From Thecamonas trahens ATCC 50062 (Eukaryota; Apusozoa; Apusomonadida; Apusomonadidae), in assembly GCF_000142905.1 (NCBI RefSeq), contig NW_013657657.1, forward strand, positions 338,618 through 399,298: a stretch of 60,681 bases of DNA. Direction: 5' to 3'. How positions within the stretch are numbered: the first letter of the stretch is position 1; the number at the start of each line of letters is the position of its first letter. Position numbers and translations under genes: made by a program. The notes beneath the pieces are model-generated. The model was not told the DNA's origin, did no database searches, and worked only from the letters and a program-made list of their open reading frames with translations. Positions 35,168-45,040 of the stretch are shown in pieces.

Positions 35168-38100
35168 TTACAGTTGCTCGCCAAGGGTGCTAAAAGGCAG
35201 AGGCTCCGAGACTGCCGATGCATTGCGAAGACGGAGGAAGAACGTGGTGCCAGGAGGAGGGAGCGGGAGGACGACTGAGGTGGCGCAGCCACCGTAGATA
35301 GGGGCGTAGCCCGGTGATGCTGGCGAGGTGGCGACAACTTCATAGACCCAGCCTGCATCCACAAGGGCCGCATCCAGCGGCTCCCAAGAGAGAGACGCAG
35401 ACTCACGGACGTCGTCAATGGCGATATGCGGGTTGGCGGTGGGCGGTGTAGGCGGCGTCGAAGCCGGTGCTGGCGCCACCGCGTCGAGAATGACGCACTC
35501 GTCGTCCGACTCCCAGTCGTCGTCGTCCGAGTCAGAGGCGACATCGAGGGCAAGGGGTGCGGCGGCCGGCGGAGAAGGAGCGGCAGAGAAGCCACCAATA
35601 CCGCCGGTGGCGGCAAAGCTGGCGCCAATGCTAGGACCAACGTCTAAACCATACCAAGCACCAGAGGCGGAACCAGCACTGGCACCAAAGCCAGAACCGG
35701 CATCTGACCACGTTGTGCTCGAGGTCGGAGGCGGGGCAGGGCTGTCGAAAGCGAGCGGGTCGGCGACGGCGGTAGGAAAGGCGCCCAGGTCGGAGGCGAA
35801 TGAGAGCTCCTCTTCGTCATCATCCTGCTCTTCAGACTCGGGCTTGGCCTCGGGCCTGGCCTCAGATTCGGGCTCGGGCTCGGTATCCTCGACCTTGGCT
35901 GCGACTCCAATAGAGGAAACGGCGCGGGCGTCAAAAAGGTCGTCATCGGCAGTATCATCGCCGGCAGCATCGTCATCGTCATAGAAAAGGTCATCGTCGC
36001 TCGAGGTGACGGCACGGGAGGAGGAACGCGGCGCGAGTGCGGCTTGCTTGTCAGATTTGCCCGAGAAGACTGTGGTGACCTTGGCGATGGTTGAGAAGAA
36101 GCGATGCGAGAAGGAAGGCTTGGGTGCAGCCGCCAGGACAGATGATGACGAGGCGGCAATGTCCTGGGACTGGACCGTGAGCTCTTCTGCAGCGGATGAG
36201 CCCAGCTCGTTGATCTCGTCCAAGTCATTAAGCACGGCCGCGAGTCGAGCTGAGGCGGCAGCATGGGTGGCAGCCACGTCGGACCCCGAGGGTGAGGATG
36301 AACAGGGGGCGTCGGAAGCGTCGGAAGCGTCGGAGACGTCGGAGGCGTCGGAGACAGAGTCTGCAACAACCTCTTTGGGCGCAGCAGGTGGGCCAGGCAC
36401 GGAGATGTCGCGGCGAGAAACAGCAGGGCGGCCATGGCGAAGGACCTGGGAAGGGGAGGCACCAGGGCTACGGCCACGGCGGCTAGGGGGGGCGCGGCCA
36501 GGGGGGGCACCCCCACCGCCAGCGCTGCGGCGGCTGAGTCTGCTGCTGCGGGGAGAAGAGGCANNNNNNNNNNNNNNNNNNNNNNNNNNNNNNNNNNNNN
36601 NNNNNNNNNNNNNNNNNNNNNNNNNNNNNNNNNNNNNNNNNNNNNNNNNNNNNNNNNNNNNNNCTCACTCGTCAACGGCAGTATCATCGCCGGCAGCATC
36701 GTCATCGTCATAGAAAAAGTCATCATCGCTCGAGGTGACGGCACGGGAGGAGGAACGCGGCGCGAGTGCGGCTTGCTTGTCAGATTTGCCCGAGAAGACT
36801 GTGGTGACCTTGGCGATGGTTGAGAACAAGCGATGCGAGAAGGAAGGCTTGGGTGCAGCCGCCAGGACAGATGATGACGAGGCGGCAATGTCCTGGGACT
36901 GGACCGTGAGCTCCTCTGCAGCGGATGAGCCCAGCTCGTTGATCTCGTCCAAGTCATTAAGCACGGCCGCGAGTCGAGCTGAGGCGGCAGCATGGGTGGC
37001 AGCCACGTCGGACCCCGAGGGTGAGGATGAACAGGGGGCGTCGGAAGCGTCGGAAGCGTCGGAGACGTCGGAGGCGTCGGAGACAGAGTCTGCAACAACC
37101 TCTTTGGGCGCAGCAGGTGGGCCAGGCACGGAGATGTCGCGGCGAGAAACAGCAGGGCGGCCATGGCGAAGGACCTGGGAAGGGGAGGCACCAGGGCTAC
37201 GGCCACGGCGGCTAGGGGGGGCGCGGCCAGGGGGGGCACCCCCACCGCCAGCGCTGCGGCGGCTGAGTCTGCTGCTGCGGGGAGAAGAGGCTTGATGGGC
37301 AGCGGACGACATCGAGCCAGCGGGCTCGGGAGCGGGTGGGACACGGTGTGCCTTGTTCCGCTCGACCACCTTGGACCTGGATTGCGAACTGCGCTTGGCT
37401 GCAATGCGCTTGCGGGTGTGGATGACCTCTGCGGTAACCTGCGCCCTTGCCTGTGCCTGTGACAGCGCCTGCGCCTGTGCCTGCACCTGCGCCTGCGCTT
37501 CGGCAACGGCCTTGGCCTCGGCCTCAGAGCGAGAAGCTGTGTTGCTGAGGCGCTTGGCCTCTTCGGTATCGACACTGCGATGCAGCTTCTTCTCCTTCTT
37601 CTTGCGCTTGATCTCCGAGTCGAGCACGTCCTCCGACTTGAGTTCCTTCGCCTTTCTGACCTCTTCTTCTTCTGCAGCCTCGTTGCGCTGCGTGGGGCGG
37701 GCAACAAGGCTACGCTTGGCGAAGTGAGGGTGGGCGATGACGGGCGCAGGCGGCATCGTGGGCATGGATACGGGCACTGCCGTGGGCTTGGCAAGAGCAG
37801 GCGTAGAAGCGGGTTCGTCGTGCGTGAGGAGTGCAGAAAGTGCGGCGAGCGATGGCCGTTCCGAAGGGAGCGGTGAGAGCGCGGCCGAGAGCGCGTCAGC
37901 GGCAGACGGAGAGAGAAGGTCTGAGCGCGCAAAGACAGCAAGATCGCCCGGCGGGGCGTGGAGATTGTCGCGACCAGCGGCAAATGCTCGGCGGAGGGCG
38001 AGGAGCTCCCAGGCAAGGACAGCAAGCGAGTAAGCATCGGACGAGAGTGTGTTGGGCTGGCCCATGTGAACTTCAGACGACATGTAGCGCGGGGTGCCGG

Positions 38101-39202
38101 CGCGAGAAAAGCGAACAGCCGGATGGTCGAGCGGAAGAGCAACGCCGAGATCGCAAATCTTGGCAGAGGTGATGCGGCCAGAGGCCGGATCTCGAACGAG
38201 CAGCACGTTTGCAGGCTTGATGTCGCGGTGCATGACGTCGAGCGAGTGGATGTGTGCCAGACCGGCAACAACAGAGGCTAGCACAGTGCGCTTGTCGCTC
38301 GGAGTGAGAGCGCGGCGAAGCGCTGCCTTGCGGATTACGGCAGCAAGATCGCCGCCGAGCACCAGTTCCATGACGATGGCAGCCGGCGGCGGGAGCGGGC
38401 GAGCACCGACGAGGGCAACCACATTCGGGTGGGCGCAACGATGAAGCAGGGCAGCCTCGCGCCAGAACGGATCGTCCTGCGCCGGCGCGTGGGCGGCAGC
38501 CAGCTGCTCCTGCTGACAGCGAGCATGCGAAGAGCGCGAGTCTGCCCGGGCTGTAGGCGTCCCTGCAGATGACGGCATGATGCCTGTAGCGGTGGCAGTG
38601 GCAGTAACAGTCCCCGACGACATGGCATCAGCAGAAGCCTCCGAGATGGTGTCCTGCATGGATGAGAAAGCTCTTCCACCCGAGCCAGAGTGAGAGTGAC
38701 AGCCGTACGGATGTGAGCCAAGAGAAGATTGACCATGCGCAGAGGTAGTCGACGATGAGGTGATAGACGACGAGCAATCACCATGATGATCGGTGCTGCT
38801 CTTGTGGACCTCGTTACACTCGTTGACCTTGTTGAACTTGCCCATCGATTCCAATGCCTTGTGCGAATGAGCCGAGTTGATGGAACCATTCCCAGCGAGC
38901 GAATGAAGGAGTTTGACCGCAACTGGTCTGCCATGAAGCGATGCCCGAACAACTACAGAAAATCCTCCACTTCCAACAGCATCCGTTCCTCCCACTGAGT
39001 CATGGATGAGTGCCGTGTCAGGCGGAAGAAGGTACGCCGCCGCCGCCATGTCCCCCATGTCCCCCGCCGTCGTCTTCTGGCTTGTCCCGCTCCCACTCAA
39101 GTCTGCTTGTCCATGCCTCGATGTATGTTGTTTGCTGGCTGTGGGCGTCGCCATAGGGGTCGTCCCCGCAATAGCCGTGGCTGTGGCTGTCACAGTCGCC
39201 AT
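35168..39202 (-). CDS. Protein kinase with long insert and FN3-like C-terminus; coding region split by gap and duplicated segment
   Basis: The product starts at the ATG 39202. Kinase motifs: GSGGFSVVV (77-85), VAVK (Lys97), alphaC Glu in FWREAALL (Glu249), HRDIKPANVLL (325-335), CDLG (350-353, Leu replacing Phe of DFG) and GTPRYMSSE (369-377). An insert of about 140 Ser/Thr/His/Gly-rich residues separates Lys97 from the alphaC helix. After the kinase come a Lys/Glu- and Gln/Ala-rich coiled segment, a Ser-rich basic region, an acidic region and a final fibronectin-III-like stretch (SLSWEPLDAALVDAGWVYEVVA, FFLRLRNAS). The gene crosses a 100-N gap flanked by two near-identical copies of one segment. 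Removing 729 bp (one copy plus gap, 243 codons) restores one frame of about 1,101 residues. It overlaps nothing; 15 bp separate it from the giant gene's stop. Confidence 0.82.
35940..36562. repeat. Duplicated segment, copy A (left of gap)
   Basis: It is nearly identical to 36669-37291 at a constant offset of 729 bp, with substitutions at 35946, 35989, 35996, 36098 and 36185 seen by eye. It ends one base before the N run. Confidence 0.9.
36564..36663. other. Assembly gap (100 N)
   Basis: Exactly 100 Ns is the conventional length for a gap of unknown size. It lies between the two copies of the duplicated kinase segment. Confidence 0.98.
36669..37291. repeat. Duplicated segment, copy B (right of gap)
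   Basis: It begins a few bases after the N run, while copy A ends just before it. This is the geometry of two contig ends that overlap by about 620 bp but were not merged. Confidence 0.9.
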
Positions 39203-39403
39203 GGTAGGGAGGTGGCCGGCGAGGGTGGGGTGTTCGCACAAGTCGGCTGATTGATCGGGGGTGGTACGGGCACTGGGCGAGGTCTGGGGGGTTGATCAGG
39301 GGTGGTACGGGCACACGCACTTGGTTGACGGTTAAACAGGTGGTGATCGAGCTGGGGCTAGGAAGGGGGCCAGGTGCAAGATCTGAATTTACGGCAAGTC
39401 GGT
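39203..39403. promoter_or_regulatory. Kinase 5' flank with short direct repeat
   Basis: A 22-bp direct repeat with one mismatch (TGATCGGGGGTGGTACGG... and TGATCAGGGGTGGTACGG...) occurs at about 39251-39272 and 39293-39314. It is G-rich on the + strand, so C-rich on the kinase sense strand. The rest of the spacer is the 3' end of the WW-like gene, with TAAA on the minus strand at 39388-39391. Confidence 0.5.
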
Positions 39404-41161
39404 CTACGCCGACGGAAACTCAGTCGACATCTCGCCGTTTGTCGTATTGATGTAGAAGGTCTGGTTGGTAGCCGGGTTCGTCTTCTCGATCCACCCGTCG
39501 GGGAGCGGGATGGCGCCGGTTTCGACTGGCGGAGAGAGTACGCCGCGGCCCTCGGTCGGCGTGAGCGGCGGTGCCGTCACCCACTTCATCTGCCGAAAGA
39601 CGATCATGGCCTCGGGGAAGTTCTTGCTGTGATACTTCGTCTTGCCGTCAACTGTCGACGTCCACGACACCTTGTGCTTTCCGTGATGGACCGCCTCGGG
39701 GATGTAGCCGAGGCTGATCATGCGACTGATCATGACGCTTGACGCCGCGAGAACCCCATACTTGGACTTGAACTCATGATTGTGGAGCTGGATGACCGAG
39801 TTGTCGAACGTGTTGCTGTACGGCTTGTGACTGATGATGTTGAACTTCTTGTCGGCCTCAGTCGCCATCTCGAGCCCAGCCTCCAAGAGCGTCTCAGCAA
39901 TGAGCGTCTGGACGACTGTGTTGCATGGCGAGAGCTTGACGCGCGAGTGGGACAGGTTGATGACCACCCGCGGGTCAGAGAGCGGCACAAACGAGCCATC
40001 AAGTGGGACAAGAAAGACGACGTAGTTGTCATCGCCACTCAGCACCACACCTGCACCTGCAAACGACCGCAGCACCCGCAGCGTCATCAGTGTGGCCACG
40101 ATGAGCCCCGCCGTCTCGGCGTAGAACGTGGTGTACTCCATCGTAGTCGTTACTTGCTTGCCGCCGGTCGGCACCTCCTCCCACGAGCTCATCCGTGCAA
40201 ACGCTGCACGGATTGTCTCAGTCACCGCGTACGGCATGTTAGCCGTGGCGTAGAGAAAGTCCTTGCCCGAGATGGCAAACGCGGCGTGGCGCGCGGCGGG
40301 CGGATCCGACGGCGCGCGCTCGCGGATGACAAACAGGTACTCGTATGCCATGCCTTCGATGACCATGCCGATGGTCGAGAGCGCGTTGGCGAGGGCAGCG
40401 ACAGCGTCAAAGGCCGAGATCTTCTTCTCAAACGACCACACCTTGTCGACCTTGGCTGTAAACGTCCGATCCTTGTCCGAAGGCGCAAACGGCGCCGTCA
40501 GCACCATGCCCTCGCCGCCGAGCGCCTCGCTCAACCCTGCAAGCGTCTCCTCACCAATCGAAGCCGAGACAACAATCTTCTCAGCCTGCGCCGAGATGAC
40601 ATGGTAGACTGCGCCGGCCGGCGGGATCACCTTGGGCCGCTCTGGGATGTCATCGACCTCACCACTGTTGGTGCTCATCGAGCCACCAGTCGCGCCTGCC
40701 GAGAGCATCACAACTTTCTTCTTGGCCATGTCCGCGGCCTTGTCCTTCATCGACTTGCCGCCCTTCATAGCAGCGCCGTCGGCCTCATCGTAGCTCGGAG
40801 GAGCAGCATCGTCGATAGTGCCGGACGGCGAGTAGATCGACGGCGCCACAAAATGGAACTGCGGCTGGGCACAGTAGTGACCGCCACCAGCAAGCACGTA
40901 TCCCATCTGGGTGATGGCAGTGATGGCGGCGGCAAAGATGCCAGCCCATGGTCCGCGCTTGGACGGATAACCCTTGAACTTTGCCCGGAAGTGGTCTGCA
41001 TTTTCCTGAAACGGCTTCTTGAGCACATAGCCCGCGGCTGCTACAGCAGCCTCGATGGCATCAAGCACGGCTCGCGGCGTAGAGAGCGATGCCATCCACT
41101 CATCCTTGTCATCTCCAGCGAGGGTAAAATGCGTTGTGTCAACAGTGGCCATTCTGACCAT
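39404..41161 (-). CDS. Tandem alpha/beta-repeat protein with C-terminal WW-like motif, unknown function
   Basis: The product has 585 residues; an ATG at 41152 three codons later is equally possible. The protein is built from about four related modules of about 130 residues, each ending in a helix plus strand-hairpin: ITAITQMGYVLAGGGHYCAQPQFHFVAP, ALSTIGMVIEGMAYEYLFVI, LRVLRSFAGAGVVLSGDDNYVVFLVP and ISRMISLGYIPEAVHHGKHKVSW. The last 35 residues (LPDGWIEKTNPATNQTFYINTTNG) match a WW domain up to the second Trp, which is replaced (STEFPSA). A Lys-rich linker follows a PPSYDEA sequence, itself a PPxY motif (about residue 122) that a WW domain could bind. I do not recognise the modules. It is probably cytosolic, as no signal peptide or membrane span is seen. 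Confidence 0.78.
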   Translation of the reverse strand: MVRMATVDTTHFTLAGDDKDEWMASLSTPRAVLDAIEAAVAAAGYVLKKPFQENADHFRAKFKGYPSKRGPWAGIFAAAITAITQMGYVLAGGGHYCAQPQFHFVAPSIYSPSGTIDDAAPPSYDEADGAAMKGGKSMKDKAADMAKKKVVMLSAGATGGSMSTNSGEVDDIPERPKVIPPAGAVYHVISAQAEKIVVSASIGEETLAGLSEALGGEGMVLTAPFAPSDKDRTFTAKVDKVWSFEKKISAFDAVAALANALSTIGMVIEGMAYEYLFVIRERAPSDPPAARHAAFAISGKDFLYATANMPYAVTETIRAAFARMSSWEEVPTGGKQVTTTMEYTTFYAETAGLIVATLMTLRVLRSFAGAGVVLSGDDNYVVFLVPLDGSFVPLSDPRVVINLSHSRVKLSPCNTVVQTLIAETLLEAGLEMATEADKKFNIISHKPYSNTFDNSVIQLHNHEFKSKYGVLAASSVMISRMISLGYIPEAVHHGKHKVSWTSTVDGKTKYHSKNFPEAMIVFRQMKWVTAPPLTPTEGRGVLSPPVETGAIPLPDGWIEKTNPATNQTFYINTTNGEMSTEFPSA

Positions 41162-41752
41162 GCAATGAGTCGGTCAGACCACGCACCTCGGGCAACTATG
41201 TGAGTCCGGAAAAAGGCAGCAGGAAGACAACCCAACTGGCAAGCTAGAATCACACGTACATGATAGAGTCTGATGCGCGTTCTTGCTTTGTGCAAGAAGG
41301 AGAGGTGTTGCAAGAAGTCGCCCTCACCAGTCCTTGACCGGTATGCCGACTCGAGCGGGGTTTGTGCGTTTTGATTCCTGGAACACGCACCATCCTCGTG
41401 CACGCACGCTTGGGTCGCTTGCCCATATTCAAGCAAAAAATACAAAAGAGTGAATGTGAAGAAGGACAGAAAGGCATGATGGTATGGATGCTGTGTGTAA
41501 CCATGGAATGTGTATATCTCCGGCACTACAGGACATCATGTCTGACGGGATGACTATGCGCGTGCGTCACTTGACATCCAACACCATCATGGTTCCACAC
41601 GTTCGATTAATGCATGCCACCAATAATGAATGTTCGACCAAAGCATGGTGGTGCTGATGTGAGCTGAAGGATGACAATGACTGTGGGTGGCGTTCGGTGC
41701 TATGAGATATAATCAGTAACTGGTTGTTGAAGGTCCTAGAACAGGTGTGCAA
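41162..41752. other. Intergenic region, no gene seen
   Basis: This is less GC-rich than the rest of the window (especially 41560-41720) and lies between the divergent WW-like and UXT genes. No credible ORF, RNA or repeat is visible apart from short homopolymers. Confidence 0.55.
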
Positions 41753-42051
41753 GGGCTGTGTCCATCATGTGCCCCCGCCATCGTCTCAGATAGACTGCAT
41801 AACATGGTTGTCCTGTGTTCAGCATGGGCTGTGTCCATCATGTGCCCCCGCCATCGTCTCAGGGATCACTGGTCAGTCTAGCATAACATGGTTGTCCTGT
41901 GTTCAGCATGGGCTGTGTCCATCATGTGCCCCCGCCATCGTCTCAGGGATCACTGGTCAGTCTAGCATAACATGGTTGTCCTGTGTTCAGCATGGGCTGT
42001 GTCCATCATGTGCCCCCGCCATCGTCTCAGGGATCACCGGTCAGTCTAGCT
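41753..42051 (+). repeat. 84-bp tandem repeat array upstream of UXT
   Basis: Units start with GGGCTGTGTCCATCATGTGC at 41753, 41826, 41910 and 41994. Spacing is 73, 84 and 84 bp, and the last unit is truncated after about 58 bp. The copies are almost identical. The second and third each contain a complete short ORF (ATG 41824 to TAA 41886 and ATG 41908 to TAA 41970); in the last the same frame runs on into UXT. Confidence 0.92.
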
Positions 42052-42099
42052 TGTTGCGACCTGCGGGATTGGAGCGGGACATACTCGACGCAGAGAGGA

Positions 42100-42525
42100 A
42101 TGGAGGAAAAGGTAGACGAGTACCACCGGTTCCTGGAGGATGTATTGAGACCGCAGCTTGAGGTCCGTGAGCGTGAACTTGCTGCGGTGCGTGCTGAAGA
42201 GGCTGCGGTGGGTCGGGTGGAGGAGACGCTGGCAACGCTGGTCGACCGACGGATGGGCTCACTGGAGACAGTGGTGGACATGGGCGCCGGATGTGGCATG
42301 CGCGCAGAGGTCGAATCGGTCTCCAAAGTCTTTGTTCATGTCGGGCTTGGCTTCCATGTAGAGATGACCTTGCCAGAGGCTCAGGCTTGGGCTGTTGCTC
42401 GTCGCGAGGTCATCGCTGCTGATCTGGATCGCCGCATCCGTGCCGTGGCAGAGACCCGCGCTCACATTCGCGTCGCTATGGCCACCATCCGCGAGCTGAG
42501 AGAACCAACTGTTCCCGAGGACTAA
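42100..42525 (+). CDS. UXT: UXT-like prefoldin-family subunit
   Basis: The product has 141 residues from the ATG at 42100, close to the 157 of human UXT. The pattern is an alpha-type prefoldin: an N-terminal coiled-coil helix (EEKVDEYHRFLEDVLRPQLEVREREL), the central beta hairpins (VVDMGAGCGMRAEVESVSKVFVHVGLGFHVEMTLPEA, matching UXT's VDLG-x-F/V-DT...VALGYGFFLELTLAEA), and a C-terminal helix (ETRAHIRVAMATIRELRE). UXT belongs to the URI/R2TP-prefoldin-like complex and to transcription cofactor assemblies. An alternative in-frame ATG at 41992, in the last unit of the upstream repeat array, would add 36 residues beginning MGCVHH. I prefer 42100 because homology starts there. Confidence 0.82.
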   Translation: MEEKVDEYHRFLEDVLRPQLEVRERELAAVRAEEAAVGRVEETLATLVDRRMGSLETVVDMGAGCGMRAEVESVSKVFVHVGLGFHVEMTLPEAQAWAVARREVIAADLDRRIRAVAETRAHIRVAMATIRELREPTVPED

Positions 42526-42747
42526 GAGGAGTTGTGTGATGCGGGGTTAGAGGGCATGGTCTGGTGGAGTGTGTCGTCGTCAGAACCGATGTCGTGGCTG
42601 TCTGGTGCGCTGCGACATGAGCCTCATCCACTGTGCAACCTCACCGTCGGAGCCGTGCGCTATGCACGACGACTAGGCCGTGGACTACGCATCACGGCAG
42701 GGGAAGCTCGCTTCTGTATTCGCCTCGTCTGCAACAGGCATGGTGGA
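42526..42747. other. 222-bp spacer between convergent UXT and aminotransferase genes
   Basis: It is the longest convergent spacer in the window. A short + strand ORF here overlaps the aminotransferase end and has no coding signs. No repeat or RNA is recognised. Confidence 0.5.
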
Positions 42748-44135
42748 TTATGCCTGGCTCGACTTGATGAGCTTGGCTAGACGCGAGAGAGCCTCATCGT
42801 AAAGCTTGGGATCGGCGACGGAGAACGAGGCGCGGACATAGGGCGAGGGTGCGCCTGAGGGTGAAAAGGCCGAGCCCGGGACGAGAATGACTTTGGCGGC
42901 GATGGCCTTTTCCTTGATGAGGGTGAACGAGTCCTCGATGCCGAGGATCTTGATCCAGAGGAACATGCCTGCGGTCGGGAGCGACCACTCGGCGAGGCCG
43001 GCAAGGTGCTTGTCGGCGGCAGCGGCGAGGGCGGTGGCCCGAGCAGCGTAGAACTCGCGAACAGCGGCAACGTGGGCGTTAAACCCGTCAGGGCCCCACG
43101 CGTCGAGGACGGCGGCGGCGATGGCCTGCGAGATACCTGATGAGTGGAGCGAGGTGGCCTGGGCGTGAAGGAGGATGGCGTCGACGAGCGGGCTCGGCCC
43201 GGTGACCCATCCGAGGCGAAGACCCGACGAGAGGATCTTGGAAAACGAGTCAAAGCGGAGGACACGCGACGAGGTGTCCATCGAGAGGAACGACGGCTGC
43301 GGTGCCACCGGGGGGTGGGTGAGGAAGTAGTATGGATCGTCCTCCAAGATGAGAAGTCGTGGGCGCAGGCGAGGTCGTAGATCCGGGCCTTGCGCTCGGC
43401 CGAGAGCGTGGCACCCGAAGGGTTCTGCCCGGTCACAATGGTGTACAGCGCCTTGGGCTTGGGCTTGTCCTCCGGCCAGGCCTCCAGGATGGCCTCGAGC
43501 GAGTCCGGGACCAGGCCGAGCTCGTCGAGCTCGACATCAACCAGATCAACGCCGGCCGGCTGGAGATACGCCAGTGCACCCGAGTACGACGGGTTCTCCA
43601 GCAGTAGCGATTCGCCAGGACCAAGAATGGCGGCAAAGGCCTTGGTCAGCGCGTCCTGCGAGCCGGTCGTCACCGCCAGTGCCCGATCCACACCAACTGC
43701 CGACGCGTTCTCGCCGTGGTACCGAGTCATCAGACCCGTAAGGCCATCGACCAGCCGCGGAAGACCAGGCGTGGCCGAGTACTGCAGCGCCTCGTCGAGC
43801 ATGGTGCCATCCAGAGTCACCTTGATGGACTCGGTCTGTGTCGCAGCATCGCCAAGAGAGCCTGGAGCGTTGACATCGATGGTGATCTTGGAGAGCGGAA
43901 AGGTAGCAGGATTGGGAAGACCAGCCCCAAGCGAGATCATGCCAGGTTCGCGAAGCAGTGGCATTAGTGCCCGAATGGGCGATGGCTTCCGAGCACGAGC
44001 CGTCTCGGTGAGAAAGGCCGAGTAGTTTGGCGCGACAGCAGCGGCAGCCATCGTCACCGAATTGGTCGCCGTCGTCATCGCCATTGTGCTTGAGTTCTTT
44101 GAGAGAGACATAACCCGACCAGCAATTCGCAGCAT
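42748..44135 (-). CDS. Aromatic/2-aminoadipate aminotransferase (AADAT/ARO8 type), frameshifted
   Basis: This is a fold-type I PLP aminotransferase. Motifs in order: PSPIRALMPLL and ISLGAGLPNPATFPL (substrate-side loop), YSATPGLPRLVDGL, VTTGSQDALTKAF, ENPSYSGALAYLQPAG, TIVTGQNPSGATLSAERKARIYDLA, EDDPYYFL, FDSFSKILSSGLRLGW (PLP Lys in SFSK) and MFLWIKI. The set matches the AADAT/KAT II/ARO8 subgroup that transaminates 2-aminoadipate, kynurenine and aromatic amino acids. The N-terminus (MLRIAGRVMSLSK, Ser/Thr/Ala-rich) could be a mitochondrial presequence. One base is missing near 43353: the frame runs ACAHDF then garbles, and resumes in the next frame at LEDDPYYFL. A single added base there would give an intact enzyme, so a sequencing error or recent mutation is likely. 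Confidence 0.88.
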
Positions 44136-45040
44136 ATACCTTCAATAGTCTTAGATACTCTTGCTTCTACTTCAATGCCACACCGTCACCTCGGAGTAGC
44201 CAACGAGCAAAGAGTCGTGTCTTCCAGTCCTTCCGCACTCAGTTGAGCACTGCGGGTGGCGCCACGTCGCCGACCATAATTTGGTCAATTCTGGGCATTT
44301 CCTCCGAGACAGTCTCACATCCGCTCTGATGTCATCAAGACGATCTAGAGAGCCCGAAAGAGGGGGAAGGGGGGAGGGGGAGGAAAGGGGGGAGAAGAGG
44401 GGGATCAAGGCGATAGCGTATGGCTAGCCGCTCTGTGTCCATTTGTATATGTGTCAGTTGTACCTTCCAATCGACTCATTTGCTACCTTCTTGTGCTCCT
44501 CGCGTGCGCGTTCTGTTCTTCTAGGTCTGAGCTCACGATTATTTTACTTTACTAATTGTAGCGCTCACGCTCCAACCCGCATCCGCACTCGCAGCCGACG
44601 AGACGACGAGGCGACGACGATCGGTGGCTATGGGCGAGCGGTAGGCACGCCTCTCTCTCTCACCCTCTGTAGAGACAACCTGTGGACAAGGCCGTCGGAC
44701 CGGAACAAGAACCCGACAGCAACCACAAAGAGAGTTTCTTCTCTTCACTTTGGTTGTCACAGATACAAAGAAGGCACTTCATTTCTTCTCTATACCCTCT
44801 ACCCGTGTGCTGGTGAGACGGACCAAAGCGCGCGCACCAAATCTTTCAACGGCGGTTTGGCTAACAAGACCAGCCGCCCCCCCCCCCACCTTACCCCCCT
44901 GTGGCTCTACACTGAGTACAGGACCCGTTCAAAGGGATCAAGGTAGTGTATAGGTTGTGTAGCAAGAGGTAGTAGGGCAGTGGCTTTTTTTTTCCTCTTC
45001 ATTCTCCTCAACTAGGCTTGTACAGACGACGACTTCAGCC
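44136..45040. promoter_or_regulatory. Divergent aminotransferase / dynein promoter region
   Basis: This 905-bp spacer separates the divergent start codons. It contains a G/A-rich tract (44355-44402) that is C/T-rich for the aminotransferase, a C tract (44876-44898) on the dynein sense strand, and a T8 tract (44985-44993) followed by a pyrimidine-rich stretch before the dynein ATG. No other gene is seen. Confidence 0.5.

Noticed and set aside
35644-38271. 875-codon minus-strand ORF overlapping the kinase
   Set aside because: It is Pro/Ser/Leu-rich, a shifted-frame shadow of the kinase gene, and runs through the N gap.
41753-42051. CRISPR-like repeat array
   Set aside because: The units are contiguous 84-bp tandem copies without unique spacers, in a eukaryotic genome.
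42532-42780. Small + strand ORF after UXT
   Set aside because: It overlaps the aminotransferase C-terminus, and shows no family resemblance.
44443-44946. 167-codon + strand ORF before dynein
   Set aside because: It has mixed composition through homopolymer tracts, a first ATG in poor context and no recognisable motif.
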